Shown piece by piece: positions 48,787-58,158 of a stretch of 64,000 nucleotides of DNA. Origin of the DNA: Halichondria panicea (lineage: Eukaryota; Porifera; Demospongiae; Suberitida; Halichondriidae). Where the stretch lies: NCBI RefSeq assembly GCF_963675165.1, contig NC_087391.1, positions 3,956,646 to 4,020,645 of the forward strand, written 5' to 3'. Each line of letters begins with the position of its first letter. Positions within the stretch are counted from its first letter, which is position 1. Under the pieces are notes generated by a model. The model made no database searches. It was not told where the DNA came from and worked only from the letters and a program-made list of their open reading frames with translations. A program made the position numbers and the translations under genes.

Positions 48787-50207
48787 ACTGTCAGGCGGTG
48801 TTGTTGTTTATCAATTAATTGCTGTGAAAATGCCTCTGTTACATGAATATGAATATCATAAAGGTGATTTTGTATACCGTATAGCAGTAATGGGGTCAAA
48901 ATATTCGTGGTTGAGTCGTGCAGTTAGTGTATGGGATATATATTAATTTCGTGGTTGCTGCATGCACTGCAGGCCAGGGTGGTCAATGAGCGCTTCAATC
49001 GTGGGTAATATTTCCCTCCCTAAAATCATCTTCTACCGTATTACTAGAATGTTTTATGAGGGTTGATCAATTCGCAACAATAAAATCGCAAAACCTAAAA
49101 TACACACGATCCTTGCCAGAAAGCAATAGGTCACAAAAGGTCAATTTTTCAGCTCATTCACAAAGGTTTTTCACTCACCAAATTAATATTCTAGTAATAC
49201 AATATACGAAAACCACTCCCCTTCTCTCGGGAGAAAGGAGCCCAGACCGAAGGGAGTGGTTTCCCATAGATACTATAAATTTATAGTATCTATGGGTTTC
49301 CAGTCTAATAATTATACGATATGTTTACTTGTTTTGCTAAAACAATTGAATTTCATGAAGTATGGCTTACCATTAGTTTGGAGACAATTTGTATTTATTA
49401 ACGTCACAGCACAATGTCTCCCAATAGTTATAATCATAACTGCTATCTCTGAATTTACTTTTATGTACCTATCCTTGCATTCTAGCTTTTTTGTTGACGG
49501 TCCTGCTTCTGTTTCACAAAACAGGAAGACAGTTGCCTAGAACACTGGTTTAACAGGTCAAGCTGTAAAAATGGCAGGCTGTATGCAAGGCTAGAGATCA
49601 TAATTATGACAGCACTGGAACACAGGTAGCCAAAATTGCATATTTTAATGCTGGTGCACTCGGCACACAGATTAAAATACTTAATCTTCGCTAGGTGTGT
49701 TCTAAATAATGTGTTTTAATACATAAATCCATGCTCCCCAAAAGATTTGGTCCGCCCAGATTTTGCCCTTTATATTATAAGGGGTGCTGTTTTTGGAGCT
49801 AGCTTTGATGGCCGTATAATATGATTCCCAGTTACCAAACTGAACAATGGATATTTCTATAATTTGGCGTGCTTAGGTATTGATACTTGCATACACTGGC
49901 ACACCCCCCCCCCCAAATGATATGTTTTGAAAGGTAGTTTTGAATTGATGACCAATTCTATCGCAAATTTATAGACCGATCTGCACTAATTTGCTCATAT
50001 AGGAGTTGCATGCCCTCTCTTCTTTTATACGCCCTTGTACACCCTTGACATAAGTATCACTTACTGTTCATATCAGTAGTATACTAGCCTCGATTCCAGG
50101 CCGAGTTGTTTCTAGCTAGGGCGACAACTTCGTTCTATTAAAAAAAAATCAGCCTGGGACCGAGGCTAATAGTATACATGAGCAAAAACTACAATAGTTA
50201 CTCTATA
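48787..50207. other. Intergenic region ATG14 to TRAF-pseudokinase 1, with repeats and hairpins
   Basis: Convergent gene ends. Contents: a decayed CGTATAGCGGGTA-family MITE at about 48875-49018; an inverted partial copy of the SCFD1 intron 18 element at 49040-49205; an inverted repeat AACCACTCCC/GGGAGTGGTT (49211-49260) followed by a perfect palindrome (CCCATAGATACTATAAA and its inverse, 49263-49296); the left edge of the segmental duplication near 49545; and a small inverted pair CCTCGATTCCAGGC / GGGACCGAGG near 50090-50170. No gene is supported. Confidence 0.65.
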
Positions 50208-51995
50208 CTAGTGCGTGTTTGTGTATTTGTGTGAGTCTTTGACATGATCGAGTAAGTCAGCCACTGCTTCAAATGCTAGCCTAGTTAGGGGTTCTTGTTT
50301 CCAGCAACCCAGCATGATGTCATAGAATGTCTCTGGGCAATTTTCAGGTCGAGGCATTAGGAGTCCTGTTTTTATTCTCTGTATGGCTGAATCGTTTGTA
50401 CTGTCTGAAAATGGCTCTTTGCCTGTTATAACTTCCCAAATTAACATTCCATACGACCATACATCTGATTTCAAGGATTGGTACTGTTCAATGAACGTTT
50501 CTGGAGCACACCATTTTATTGGGGCCCTAAAACCTTGAGTACTGACAGTTTGCTCATAATCATCAAGCTTTACCGCTGAACCGAAATCGCTCAGTTTGCA
50601 TGTGACATTTTCACCTACGAGTACATTAGTAGCTTGTATTTTTCTGTGCATACATAGTTTTTGCTGGAGATAGTCAAGCCCAAGTGCTACTTGCTTGCAT
50701 ATCAATACATGCTGGTGCAGTAAGAGAGGGTTTGTTCTCACGTAGTTTTGCAGATTTCCATTTGGTACCAGCTCCAAAATCATGCACACTGTTTCTTCTG
50801 TTACAAATAAATCGTACAGTTGAACAATATTTTCATGCTTAAGGTTCTTCAGAATATCTGCCTCTACCAAAATGTGTTTAGTAGAACCAGTTGACAAGTG
50901 TTCCTTTTTGATTACAACTTCCTTGTCGTTATATGTGCCTTTCCAAATTTCTCTTGTGCTTTTGCTATAAAGTATTGAAGTCAGTAATAGATTTGTATCT
51001 TGTTGAACAGGCACATCATCCAATTTTTTAGAGTTACTTTCCAGATTCTTTGATCTAGCCATGAAATTGTTTGTTATCTTCTCTAGTCGTTGTTCAATGA
51101 GTTTCTTGTAATCCTTAAAATGTTTTTCTGATTGATCCTTCAACTCTTGTATTATTCTATCTTTATTCTTGAGCTGATGTGTGTGCAACTCCCTTAATCT
51201 TTTAAAATTTATTTCTTGTTTTTTCACCAATTGTACAATTTCTTCATCTTTTTTCTCAATTTCTTCTGCAAACAATCTCGTTACAAGCGATAAGTGGGTC
51301 TGTGCATCTTCTTTTAAATGTTCAAGTAAGTTTCCTCGCTCTACTTGATTTGTACAGCCAGCACATTGGAAATCACACTCAACTACTACTTTTGGACATT
51401 CTGCAAAGTGTTGTTGCAAGTACATTTTTTTGATGTCACGCTCTCCACAGCTGTTGGGGCAATCAACGGGCAGCTGGGAACACTCGGATTTATGTTGTCC
51501 AGTGATCACCTCCTTTTTATCTTTCTCGTTGCAGTGAGGGCAGGTGACTAGTCGATATGGGCATAGAAGCTCCAAATGTTCTTCCACCTCATTTTTCTCC
51601 AGTTTTTCTCCGCATCCATTTACGCAGACGGTTCTAAGGTATTCACAATCTCCATTGGATGAGTCAAGATGAGCTCCTCGTGCTCTTAGCTCTCCCGTCC
51701 AAAGACAGCCTCGATTAGTAAACGGGCATTTCACATCAAGTTCGAGAATTTTCCCCCATTTTTGTTTGTCAAGTATAGCAGTGATATTATCCTGTTCACA
51801 TTTAGGGCACTCATACTCATTTCCATAAGATTTTTCTACGCAAGGTGCACAGAAATGATTTCCACAGCACTCGGTTAACATTGGCATTCTCATAACTTCC
51901 TTGCAGTATCCACAGATATACTCATTCTGTGGAGGATCTATGAAGTCCCATTTGTGGCGTAAGACGTCCCTGTTGTGCAGGTTTTTTACATCCAT
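50208..51995 (-). CDS. RING/TRAF-zinc-finger protein with C-terminal pseudokinase, copy 1
   Basis: Intronless, 595 residues from the ATG at 51995 (MDVKNLHNRDVLRHKWDF). Order: RING-like finger about 28-66 (CGYCKEVM, TECCGNHFCAPC, CPKC); TRAF-type zinc fingers about 90-235 (CPFTNRGCLWTGEL, CVNGCGEKLEK, CPNSCGERDIKKMYLQQH, CDFQCAGCTNQVERGNLLEH); coiled coil about 235-325 (EEIEKKDEEIVQLVKKQE); protein-kinase fold about 335-590 in the position usually held by MATH. Kinase checks: the ATP-binding Lys is present (VVIKKE), helix-C Glu present (VEADILKNLKHENIVQL), the HRD motif reads HRKIQATN (catalytic Asp to Lys), DFG kept (SDFGSAV), and there is no Gly-rich loop. So it is a predicted pseudokinase. 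It likely acts as a cytosolic E3/scaffold whose oligomerisation is set by the coiled coil; function is inferred. The neighbour upstream is copy 2, 668 bp away or more. Confidence 0.88.
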   Translation of the reverse strand: MDVKNLHNRDVLRHKWDFIDPPQNEYICGYCKEVMRMPMLTECCGNHFCAPCVEKSYGNEYECPKCEQDNITAILDKQKWGKILELDVKCPFTNRGCLWTGELRARGAHLDSSNGDCEYLRTVCVNGCGEKLEKNEVEEHLELLCPYRLVTCPHCNEKDKKEVITGQHKSECSQLPVDCPNSCGERDIKKMYLQQHFAECPKVVVECDFQCAGCTNQVERGNLLEHLKEDAQTHLSLVTRLFAEEIEKKDEEIVQLVKKQEINFKRLRELHTHQLKNKDRIIQELKDQSEKHFKDYKKLIEQRLEKITNNFMARSKNLESNSKKLDDVPVQQDTNLLLTSILYSKSTREIWKGTYNDKEVVIKKEHLSTGSTKHILVEADILKNLKHENIVQLYDLFVTEETVCMILELVPNGNLQNYVRTNPLLLHQHVLICKQVALGLDYLQQKLCMHRKIQATNVLVGENVTCKLSDFGSAVKLDDYEQTVSTQGFRAPIKWCAPETFIEQYQSLKSDVWSYGMLIWEVITGKEPFSDSTNDSAIQRIKTGLLMPRPENCPETFYDIMLGCWKQEPLTRLAFEAVADLLDHVKDSHKYTNTH

Positions 51996-52004
51996 CTTCA
52001 ACAA

Positions 52005-52671
52005 TCTATATAATTATGCTGCCTGTCTCTAATAATTATTATATTAAGTCGATGTTGATATAGGTGTATATGCATGGTCTGTTTGGTTTTACAGTTTATG
52101 TTTGTGTTTCTATATAGTGATTGCAAACTGTTAACTACAACATTTATTATGTTTCAATGTTGGTGTTTCCATAGTGATCGCAAACTGTCAACACCCTAAC
52201 ACAAGTTATATCCTGCATGCAGCTATTTTAATAGAGTTCAATGTTTGTGTTTCCACATGCAGTGATTGCAAGCTGTCACGATTACTGTATAGGTGGCAAA
52301 CTTTTAACTATAGGCCTTGGCGGATTTCACAGCACCGCCACGATTTTAGGTGCCTTTTGCTTTTGAGCATAGTCTGACTTTTATCAAATGAGAGCAAAAA
52401 AACACTGACACAGCCACATGAATCAAGGCTATAGGCTACATATAGTGCTGAAATTTGGTTCTACTGGCTTTGTGCAATTATGGCTTCCAGAATTCCTTTA
52501 ATTTGAGTGACTTTGTGACTCACTGCTGAATAACATAAACTTAGATCAACTTAGATACATTTGTGTATAATTTTCAGAATATTATTAATGAAAAAGCAAT
52601 TATAAATAGATGGATAAAAAAGGTGAATAGATGTAACTAAAAGTTGAGCAAAATCTTCCAAGGCTATAGAT
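52005..52671. other. Spacer between TRAF-pseudokinases 1 and 2
   Basis: AT-rich. It carries three related direct repeats, each with TGTTTCCATAGTGATCGCAA-like sequence (near 52110, 52165 and 52250), and is duplicated at about 60001-60670. It must contain the gene 1 promoter and gene 2 terminator. No gene is seen. Confidence 0.6.
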
Positions 52672-54462
52672 CTACGCTTGTACCTGTTGTTCAGTCAGTT
52701 TTTGCATAGAGCTTTGTATGATATCAGAGAGTGCACTGAATGAAGGTCTAGAAGTGGGATCTCTGCTCATGCATTGAAGAATAACTTGGTGTATGTGTTC
52801 AGGACATTCCGGAGGACGGTCAATTGCTTGTCCTCTCGTGATGAATGTTTCTGCTTTTGAATTCGACATTTTCACAACTTTTTTTGTGATGATTTCGTAT
52901 TGCACAATTCCAAACGACCATACATCTGATTTGGTGGTACATTTACTCTCGATAAGAACTTCAGGTGCAGACCATTTGACAGGTGATCTCTCTCCTTGTG
53001 GGACTCTATATTCCGATTCACCTTGCTTCAATATTTTTGTTAATGAGAAGCTTCCTATTTTGAACTGTAGTGTGTTTGAAACTAAAACAGCACGAGATGT
53101 GATCCCCCTGTGTATGCAATTCAATCTCTCAAGATAAGACATTCCAGTGGCCACTTGTAGAATAATGTCAACCTGTCGTTTTTGAGTTAAAGCTTTGCCA
53201 TTGCTTTTGAGGTAGTTAGCGAGATTTCCATGCATCATGTACTCAGTGACGATCAGATAAGGTTCTTTCTTTGTGCATACTCCACATAATTGGATAATAT
53301 TTATGTGATCAAAATCTCTTAGCAAAGAAGCTTCCCCAAGAAATTTGGATGAAGTCATTGATCCTACTTTGTGCATTTTAATAGCAATTTGATATTTTCC
53401 GTACTGTTGTCCTTTCCATATCTCATTGAATTGACCTGACACTAGTTTTGAATCGAGTTGAACGGTGTCGGGATCAAGCTCCCAAAACAGACCAGGAAAT
53501 TTTGCAAATGTTTTTTTTACTGTATCTTCTCTGTATTGAAAAAATATGTTTAGCATGTCTTCTGTTTTGTTAATTGTGTCGCTAATCTCTTCTTTATAAA
53601 AGTCAATGCTTTTGATTTGTTCAGGATTTTTCTTTATCATTTTATTATCTCCTGTATCCTGTGTTGCTTTCAGCTGCTGCATAAATTTTGTGTCACTAAT
53701 TTTTTCATAGTCCTCGAACTTAAAACGACTCAGCATTCGTTTCTCCTGTATGAATCTCGAAACAAGATGAGCGTGTTTTTGAATACTCTTTTGGCGATGG
53801 TCGAGTATTTGCTTTCGTTTCAGAACCACATCACATCCAGCATATTTAAATTCACACCGAGTAATATATTCAGAGCATATGCTCATATGTTCATCAAAAT
53901 ATTCAAATTTGAAGCACTCTCCACAGCCATTGGGGCAAGCAACATTGCGATTGGGGCACATACAGTTATGCCAACCATCGTATTCACCACAGAGCTGGCA
54001 TTTCTCGGCAATGTTATTGTCCACCCTTTCTTCACCGCACTCAACGTGTGTGTGCACACAATCACCAATCAGGTGATCGTGGCAATTTTTGATATCTCCC
54101 GTCCACTGGCACCCCTTCACATGCATTGGGCATATCACTTTGAGGTCAAGAATTTTTTTCCATTTCGGTCTATCAAGAATGCATGCTACAGATGTCTGCT
54201 CACATGCAGGACATGTCAAGAGCTTGTTATTTTGAATATTTGGCTCTGCACATACTTTACAAAGGTGTGCTCCACAACATTCTATTAGCATCGGTTCTTT
54301 AAGTATCTTCTTACATTGCGAGCAGAAGTTATCTTCTGAAGGGCTTTCCACAAAAAGCAGTTGACATTCATGGATATCAAAGTGTTTGACTGAATCTATA
54401 TCTGTCATGCTGATATTTATACTACAGTTACTTCGAATTAATGTGCCTTGATCAACTAACAT
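52672..54462 (-). CDS. RING/TRAF-zinc-finger protein with C-terminal pseudokinase, copy 2
   Basis: Intronless, 596 residues from ATG 54462. The internal ATG at 54408 (MTDIDSVKHFDIHECQ) aligns better with copies 1 and 3 and may be the true start. RING-like CSQCKKIL with IECCGAHLCKVC and CPAC; TRAF-type fingers (CPMHVKGCQWTGDI, CPNGCGECFKFEYFDEHMSIC, CEFKYAGCDVVLKRKQILDH); a shorter helical linker; kinase fold from about 335. The glycine loop is partly kept (LVSGQFNEIWKG) and the Lys is present (IAIKMHK). HRD reads HRGITSRA (Asp to Gly, Asn lost) and DFG reads SFS, so this branch is more degraded than copies 1/3. PVKWSAPEVL and SDVWSFGIVQYEI show the C-lobe is intact. About 40% or less identical to copy 1 by eye, so copies 1 and 2 are an older duplication. 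Confidence 0.87.
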   Translation of the reverse strand: MLVDQGTLIRSNCSINISMTDIDSVKHFDIHECQLLFVESPSEDNFCSQCKKILKEPMLIECCGAHLCKVCAEPNIQNNKLLTCPACEQTSVACILDRPKWKKILDLKVICPMHVKGCQWTGDIKNCHDHLIGDCVHTHVECGEERVDNNIAEKCQLCGEYDGWHNCMCPNRNVACPNGCGECFKFEYFDEHMSICSEYITRCEFKYAGCDVVLKRKQILDHRQKSIQKHAHLVSRFIQEKRMLSRFKFEDYEKISDTKFMQQLKATQDTGDNKMIKKNPEQIKSIDFYKEEISDTINKTEDMLNIFFQYREDTVKKTFAKFPGLFWELDPDTVQLDSKLVSGQFNEIWKGQQYGKYQIAIKMHKVGSMTSSKFLGEASLLRDFDHINIIQLCGVCTKKEPYLIVTEYMMHGNLANYLKSNGKALTQKRQVDIILQVATGMSYLERLNCIHRGITSRAVLVSNTLQFKIGSFSLTKILKQGESEYRVPQGERSPVKWSAPEVLIESKCTTKSDVWSFGIVQYEIITKKVVKMSNSKAETFITRGQAIDRPPECPEHIHQVILQCMSRDPTSRPSFSALSDIIQSSMQKLTEQQVQA

Positions 54463-54857
54463 GCTTCAGCTAATATGTGCATCTACTATTTATTGTTAAT
54501 CAATACTGAAAGTAAAACTGAAGCTATGTATACACTAGATTTTACATGCACTTGAACTCTATTGTAAACATTGACAGATCAGTGTAATACTGCAGTTTTA
54601 TAACAATTGTCAAAAAACTAAACACGATCTACACATGTGCAGGAATGAGTGCACAACATTATTGGAAAAAGAATCACTGTAAGAAACGTAAACATCCTGC
54701 TAATTTACTAATTACATCCTGCTAATTTACTAATAACATCCTGCTAATTTACTAATAACATCCTGCTAATTTACTAATAACATCCTGCTAATTTACTAAT
54801 TTACATCCACTAGATACCAGTTTTAGCAGATCCTTTAGTTCTCTGCATGTCTATCGC
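54463..54857. other. Upstream region of TRAF-pseudokinase 2 with 22-bp minisatellite
   Basis: It holds a five-unit array, TAACATCCTGCTAATTTACT plus AA, at about 54691-54800. The same array stands at about 62655-62764 in the duplicate with no change seen. The promoter of gene 2 should lie between the array and 54462. Confidence 0.8.
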
Positions 54858-55036
54858 CTACACAAATCTGACCGTTCCTCTAGTCTCGGATTGTTCGCTT
54901 CTCTTTCCTTTTTGTGTGCCAGGCTCTTGGTCTTTATTTGGTTTGGGTGGGGAATCTGTCTTCCGACGTTTGTCCATTCTTCGTTTAAGTTTCATGCCAA
55001 TTCCTTTCTGAGTTCTATCACTTGTTGTAAATGTGA
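54858..55036 (-). other. Possible Lys/Arg-rich terminal exon
   Basis: A good polypyrimidine/acceptor (TTTTTCTTTTGCAG) precedes an open frame of about 58 codons ending in TAG. It reads TSDRTQKGIGMKLKRRMDKR with PPKPNKDQEPGTQKGKRSEQ. It looks like the last exon of an unrecognised gene. No upstream exon could be linked. An identical copy lies at 62822-63000, which gives no conservation evidence because the whole surrounding DNA is near-identical. The longer open frame (to 55478) crosses repeats and is not believed. Confidence 0.3.
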
Positions 55037-55279
55037 CTGCAAAAGAAAAATACAACACAGATCTGCATAACACAAGGAAAACAGCGATTATAGAGAACCT
55101 TAACCCCTCCCCCCCCCAACACATGCACTGTTGTGTTGTTGTTGGTAGATTAATTGCTGTGATTTGTGTTATAATAATAATAATAATATCATCTAAGTGA
55201 TTTGTTGCGTCAGAAACAAAGTATATACTTGCTATAAGAATCTTCATTTGCATGATAATATAATGCATGAAGGAGCTAT

Positions 55280-55300
55280 CCCTAACCCTAACCCTAACCC
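55280..55300. repeat. Interstitial telomere-like repeat
   Basis: Three CCCTAA units plus CCC, the animal telomere hexamer. The same array is at 63244-63264. It directly abuts the left end of a CGTATA-family element (55301-55545). Confidence 0.8.
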
Positions 55301-55545
55301 ATTTATAAAGCGTGTATATTTCGAGGGTATAAATGTTTGCGGTTTTTGCTATTAAACATGTACCGCGAACATTTATATATACCCACGAATTTAATATCGC
55401 ATCAATGCATGCTGCAGAAAGGCTGCATGCTATTATGCGAAAATTAAAATAATCCGCAAAAACCTTTTTAACGGTCATTCCGCGAAAGTTTATATATACC
55501 GTCGGAATATACCTGCTATATTAAAATTATATATATACGGTATAT
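55301..55545. mobile_element. MITE-like element of the CGTATA family
   Basis: It contains TATTTCGAGGGTATAAATGT, GTTTGCGGTTTTTGCTATTA and an inverse CGCGAAAGTTTATATATACC, and ends near ATATACGGTATA. Related in parts to the element at 32283-32617 (shared GAGGGTATAAATGTTTG). A near-identical copy is at about 63265-63508. Confidence 0.55.
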
Positions 55546-56041
55546 AGATAGCACTTGTGTGTATGCGTTGTGGGTGTGTCGTATACTGCATGATGTGTCT
55601 TGCAGCCTTTGTTTGTTTGTTTTTTTGCAGTGCTGGACCTTAACTCTAGTTCATGGTGTTTATGATGAATGAATCAAAATGAGTAGATATATAGTGATAC
55701 TGCATGTTTGACTCATGTTACGTTTTTTTTTTCTTTTTTGGGTCGCATATAATTATGTGTCTGCAAGCATTACAAAGGACTTCAAGTGGATTGACTGTTA
55801 GTTTATGCAATGACCACTGTAATTGCATTAACAAAGGAAACACAATGTACAGTGTGTGTTATAGTCATGTTTCAACTTCAGTCAACCAACCTAATCCAAT
55901 TGCAGCTGCACTGTACCAGTAACCACACAACTAGCATTGTAGACCAATAATATACGACTATATGATATGTGTATTTTGCCTACGCTTCACTTTCCCTTTC
56001 TCGTTTCTACATGCAGGATGGCACTTTTATGGACCAGTTCA

Positions 56042-57526
56042 CCATCATCAAACACTATATACCTGGACCCTACAATATGACTTTATAATTCATCGAATCG
56101 ATCTCTGTTCATCTCTTCGATTTTGCATATTAAAAAAAAAATTATATATACATGTATGATGATGACAATCAGCAAAATAAAAATTATAATGGACAAGTTT
56201 ATAATTATTGTTGAAGTTTGTTCACTAACTAGTATAAGTGTTAATAAATGTCCTCTCGATATTGTTGGCTAGGGCCCCTCCCTCCACCCCATGGCCCCTC
56301 AAAGCCTCCACCATGTCTGACCAGCTCGGAGATCCTTTCTTGAACCATGCCTCCAGCATTGCAACAAAACACTTCTCTGTGTTATTGTAGTTAGTCTCTC
56401 TGATACTCTGCATAAAAAGCGAGTATATTATAGAAGATTATAGGATAGATTAGAGCGATTATCTATAATTAATATTTATAATGACTGCATGCTATAGGTT
56501 ACCCCCCCCCCCCCCCCCCCCGATCAATTCACCTAACACATTCTATAACAAACTAATTTGGATATACTACTTCACACAACCCAAGCATGCATGCAATACT
56601 TACAATCAATAGTTCCACTGTCCACATCCAAGTTAATGGCCAGGTGGTACCACTTTGCACGAGCATCCCAAGTAGCATCTTTGACAGTCTTGAGAGTTAT
56701 GTCACCACCTGTAGCTGTGGCCTCATCTGGACAAAGGGTGGACGTGATTTGGTAACGAAAACAAGTAGCAAAATGTAACAGCCAGAACATGTAAGGAATA
56801 CTTATACAGTGTACAGTTGTCAAAACAAAGGTATGACGTACATACATATATCTTGTAAATAATTAAGTAAAAATAGGCACATTAATTTAGGAGTATGCAG
56901 AGCATGTTTAGGGCGAGCGAGCAATTTTTTATTTGTTGTACAGTGATTAGCCTAATCATTGTACCTATACAATGTCGTAATTTTAAGTAGTCTATATTGT
57001 TTATTTATTTATGAAATTAGTATTATTATTATTATTGTTTATCGTGATTGTGAATAACCGAGTAGTCTGATGTAGATACGACTTCGCTGCATGTGCCAGA
57101 TGTATACCCGTGACAATTATTCTGAGTGCATGGTGTAGGGTTGTTGTGGTCTTTGACTGTGCATGGTGTAACATCAAGTTGACTTAGAGTGAAACATAAT
57201 TATCTATGAGTGAAAGTTCAGCATGAAAGAGCTGGCTGTACAAACTAAGCAAGGAGATATTATAACTTTTTGCTGGACCCAAATTAGAACAAATTACAAA
57301 GGCTATACTGTCAGTGTAAACAATCCTAGTAAGCTACTCTGACCTGTTGTAAGCGTGCCTGTGTGGCCTCAGAAGTTTTTATCTGAGCTGGTCTGACCTG
57401 CCAGGCCGTAGTGTCAGTACGTATATATATCAGTAGATCTATATATACAGACAGAATTGTGTGCCAATATTGAATACAGCGGCTATTCGAAGCTATGATT
57501 GAGACATTAAAGGAACAGGTAGAAAA
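56042..57526. other. Spacer between duplicated blocks
   Basis: No counterpart in the window. It holds the two death-domain-like exon pieces (56225-56726), a poly-C run of about 19 near 56503-56521, and AT-rich sequence with ATTATT runs near 57020. From 56730 to 57526 nothing coding is seen on either strand. Confidence 0.6.
56225..56726 (-). pseudogene. Two exons that together resemble a death domain
   Basis: Exon 56604-56726 (acceptor TTTGTCCAG, donor GTAAGT) reads LKTVKDATWDARAKWYHLAI with NLDVDSGTID; exon 56225-56407 (acceptor TTTTTATGCAG) reads NNTEKCFVAMLEAWFKKG with WSDMVEALRGHGVEGGALAN and ends NTYTS-stop. Joined, the pattern W..LA..L......I / C...ML..W...G..W..L..AL is that of a death domain. 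But the first exon ends in phase 1 and the second reads in phase 0; a canonical join gives an immediate TAG. Either the sequence has an indel, an exon is missing, or the gene is decaying. No upstream exons were found before TRAF-pseudokinase 3. Confidence 0.5.
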
Positions 57527-58158
57527 GTGGTTTAACAGGTCAAGCTGTACGCAAGGCTATAGAGATCACATAACAGCACTAAATTCTTTAGAACACACCT
57601 ATAGCCAAAATTGCGTATTTTAATGCTGGTGCACTCGGATGGACTCAAGGTTAACGTGGTGCACTCGAGTTAAAACACTTATAATATTCGCTAGGTGCGT
57701 TCTAAATAATATAAATCCATGCTTCCTGAAAGATTTGGTCCGCCCAGATTTTGCCCTCGTTATAGGGGGTGCTGTTTTTGGAGCTAGCTTTGATGGCCTG
57801 TAAAATTTGAGCATATAATTACCTAGTTACCAAACTGAACAATGCATTCTGTAGATATTTCTATATATAGGTTTGATTTACTTGCTGGTCACAAAAGCTA
57901 TACACTGGCACTCCCCCCCCCCCCCCAAATGAGAAGCTAGCTTTGAGTTTTGAATTGATTACCAGTTATCTATAACTGAGCAAATTTAGACGAGTCACAC
58001 TAATTCATGACTGTGTCCATCCCTTCATTGTCGTAATACTATCCACTTTGCCCCTCCCCCCTCTAAATGCATCCCTACATGTTAAATAAGTATTCACATT
58101 TACTGTTTATATACTGTTTATATATAATTATAGCATACATAAGCAAAAACTACAATAG

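Larger units (their letters stand above)
49545..56041. repeat. Segmental duplication, left copy (about 6.5 kb visible match)
   Basis: It matches 57527-64000 in the same orientation at an offset of about 7.95-7.98 kb. It starts at GTGGTTTAACAGGTCAAGC and continues to the point matched by the window's last base. It carries TRAF-pseudokinases 1 and 2. Divergence is uneven: the 3' flank and the gene 1/3 region show many substitutions and indels, whereas about 54000-56041 differs from its partner at only a handful of sites. Confidence 0.92.

Noticed and set aside
53617-54288. 223-codon plus ORF (and its duplicate at 61520-62254)
   Set aside because: Antisense shadow of the TRAF-pseudokinase 2 and 4 genes; Cys codons of zinc fingers read as other residues, no domain.
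55037-55478. Upstream extension of the Lys/Arg-rich ORF to 206 residues
   Set aside because: It crosses a CGTATA-family element, a telomere-like array and an ATT microsatellite; only the part after the TTTTGCAG acceptor could be an exon.
56017-56083. Plus-strand frame DGTFMDQFTIIKHYIPG after a strong acceptor-like tract
   Set aside because: No upstream exon or family found; too short to support as a gene, though the polypyrimidine tract is good.
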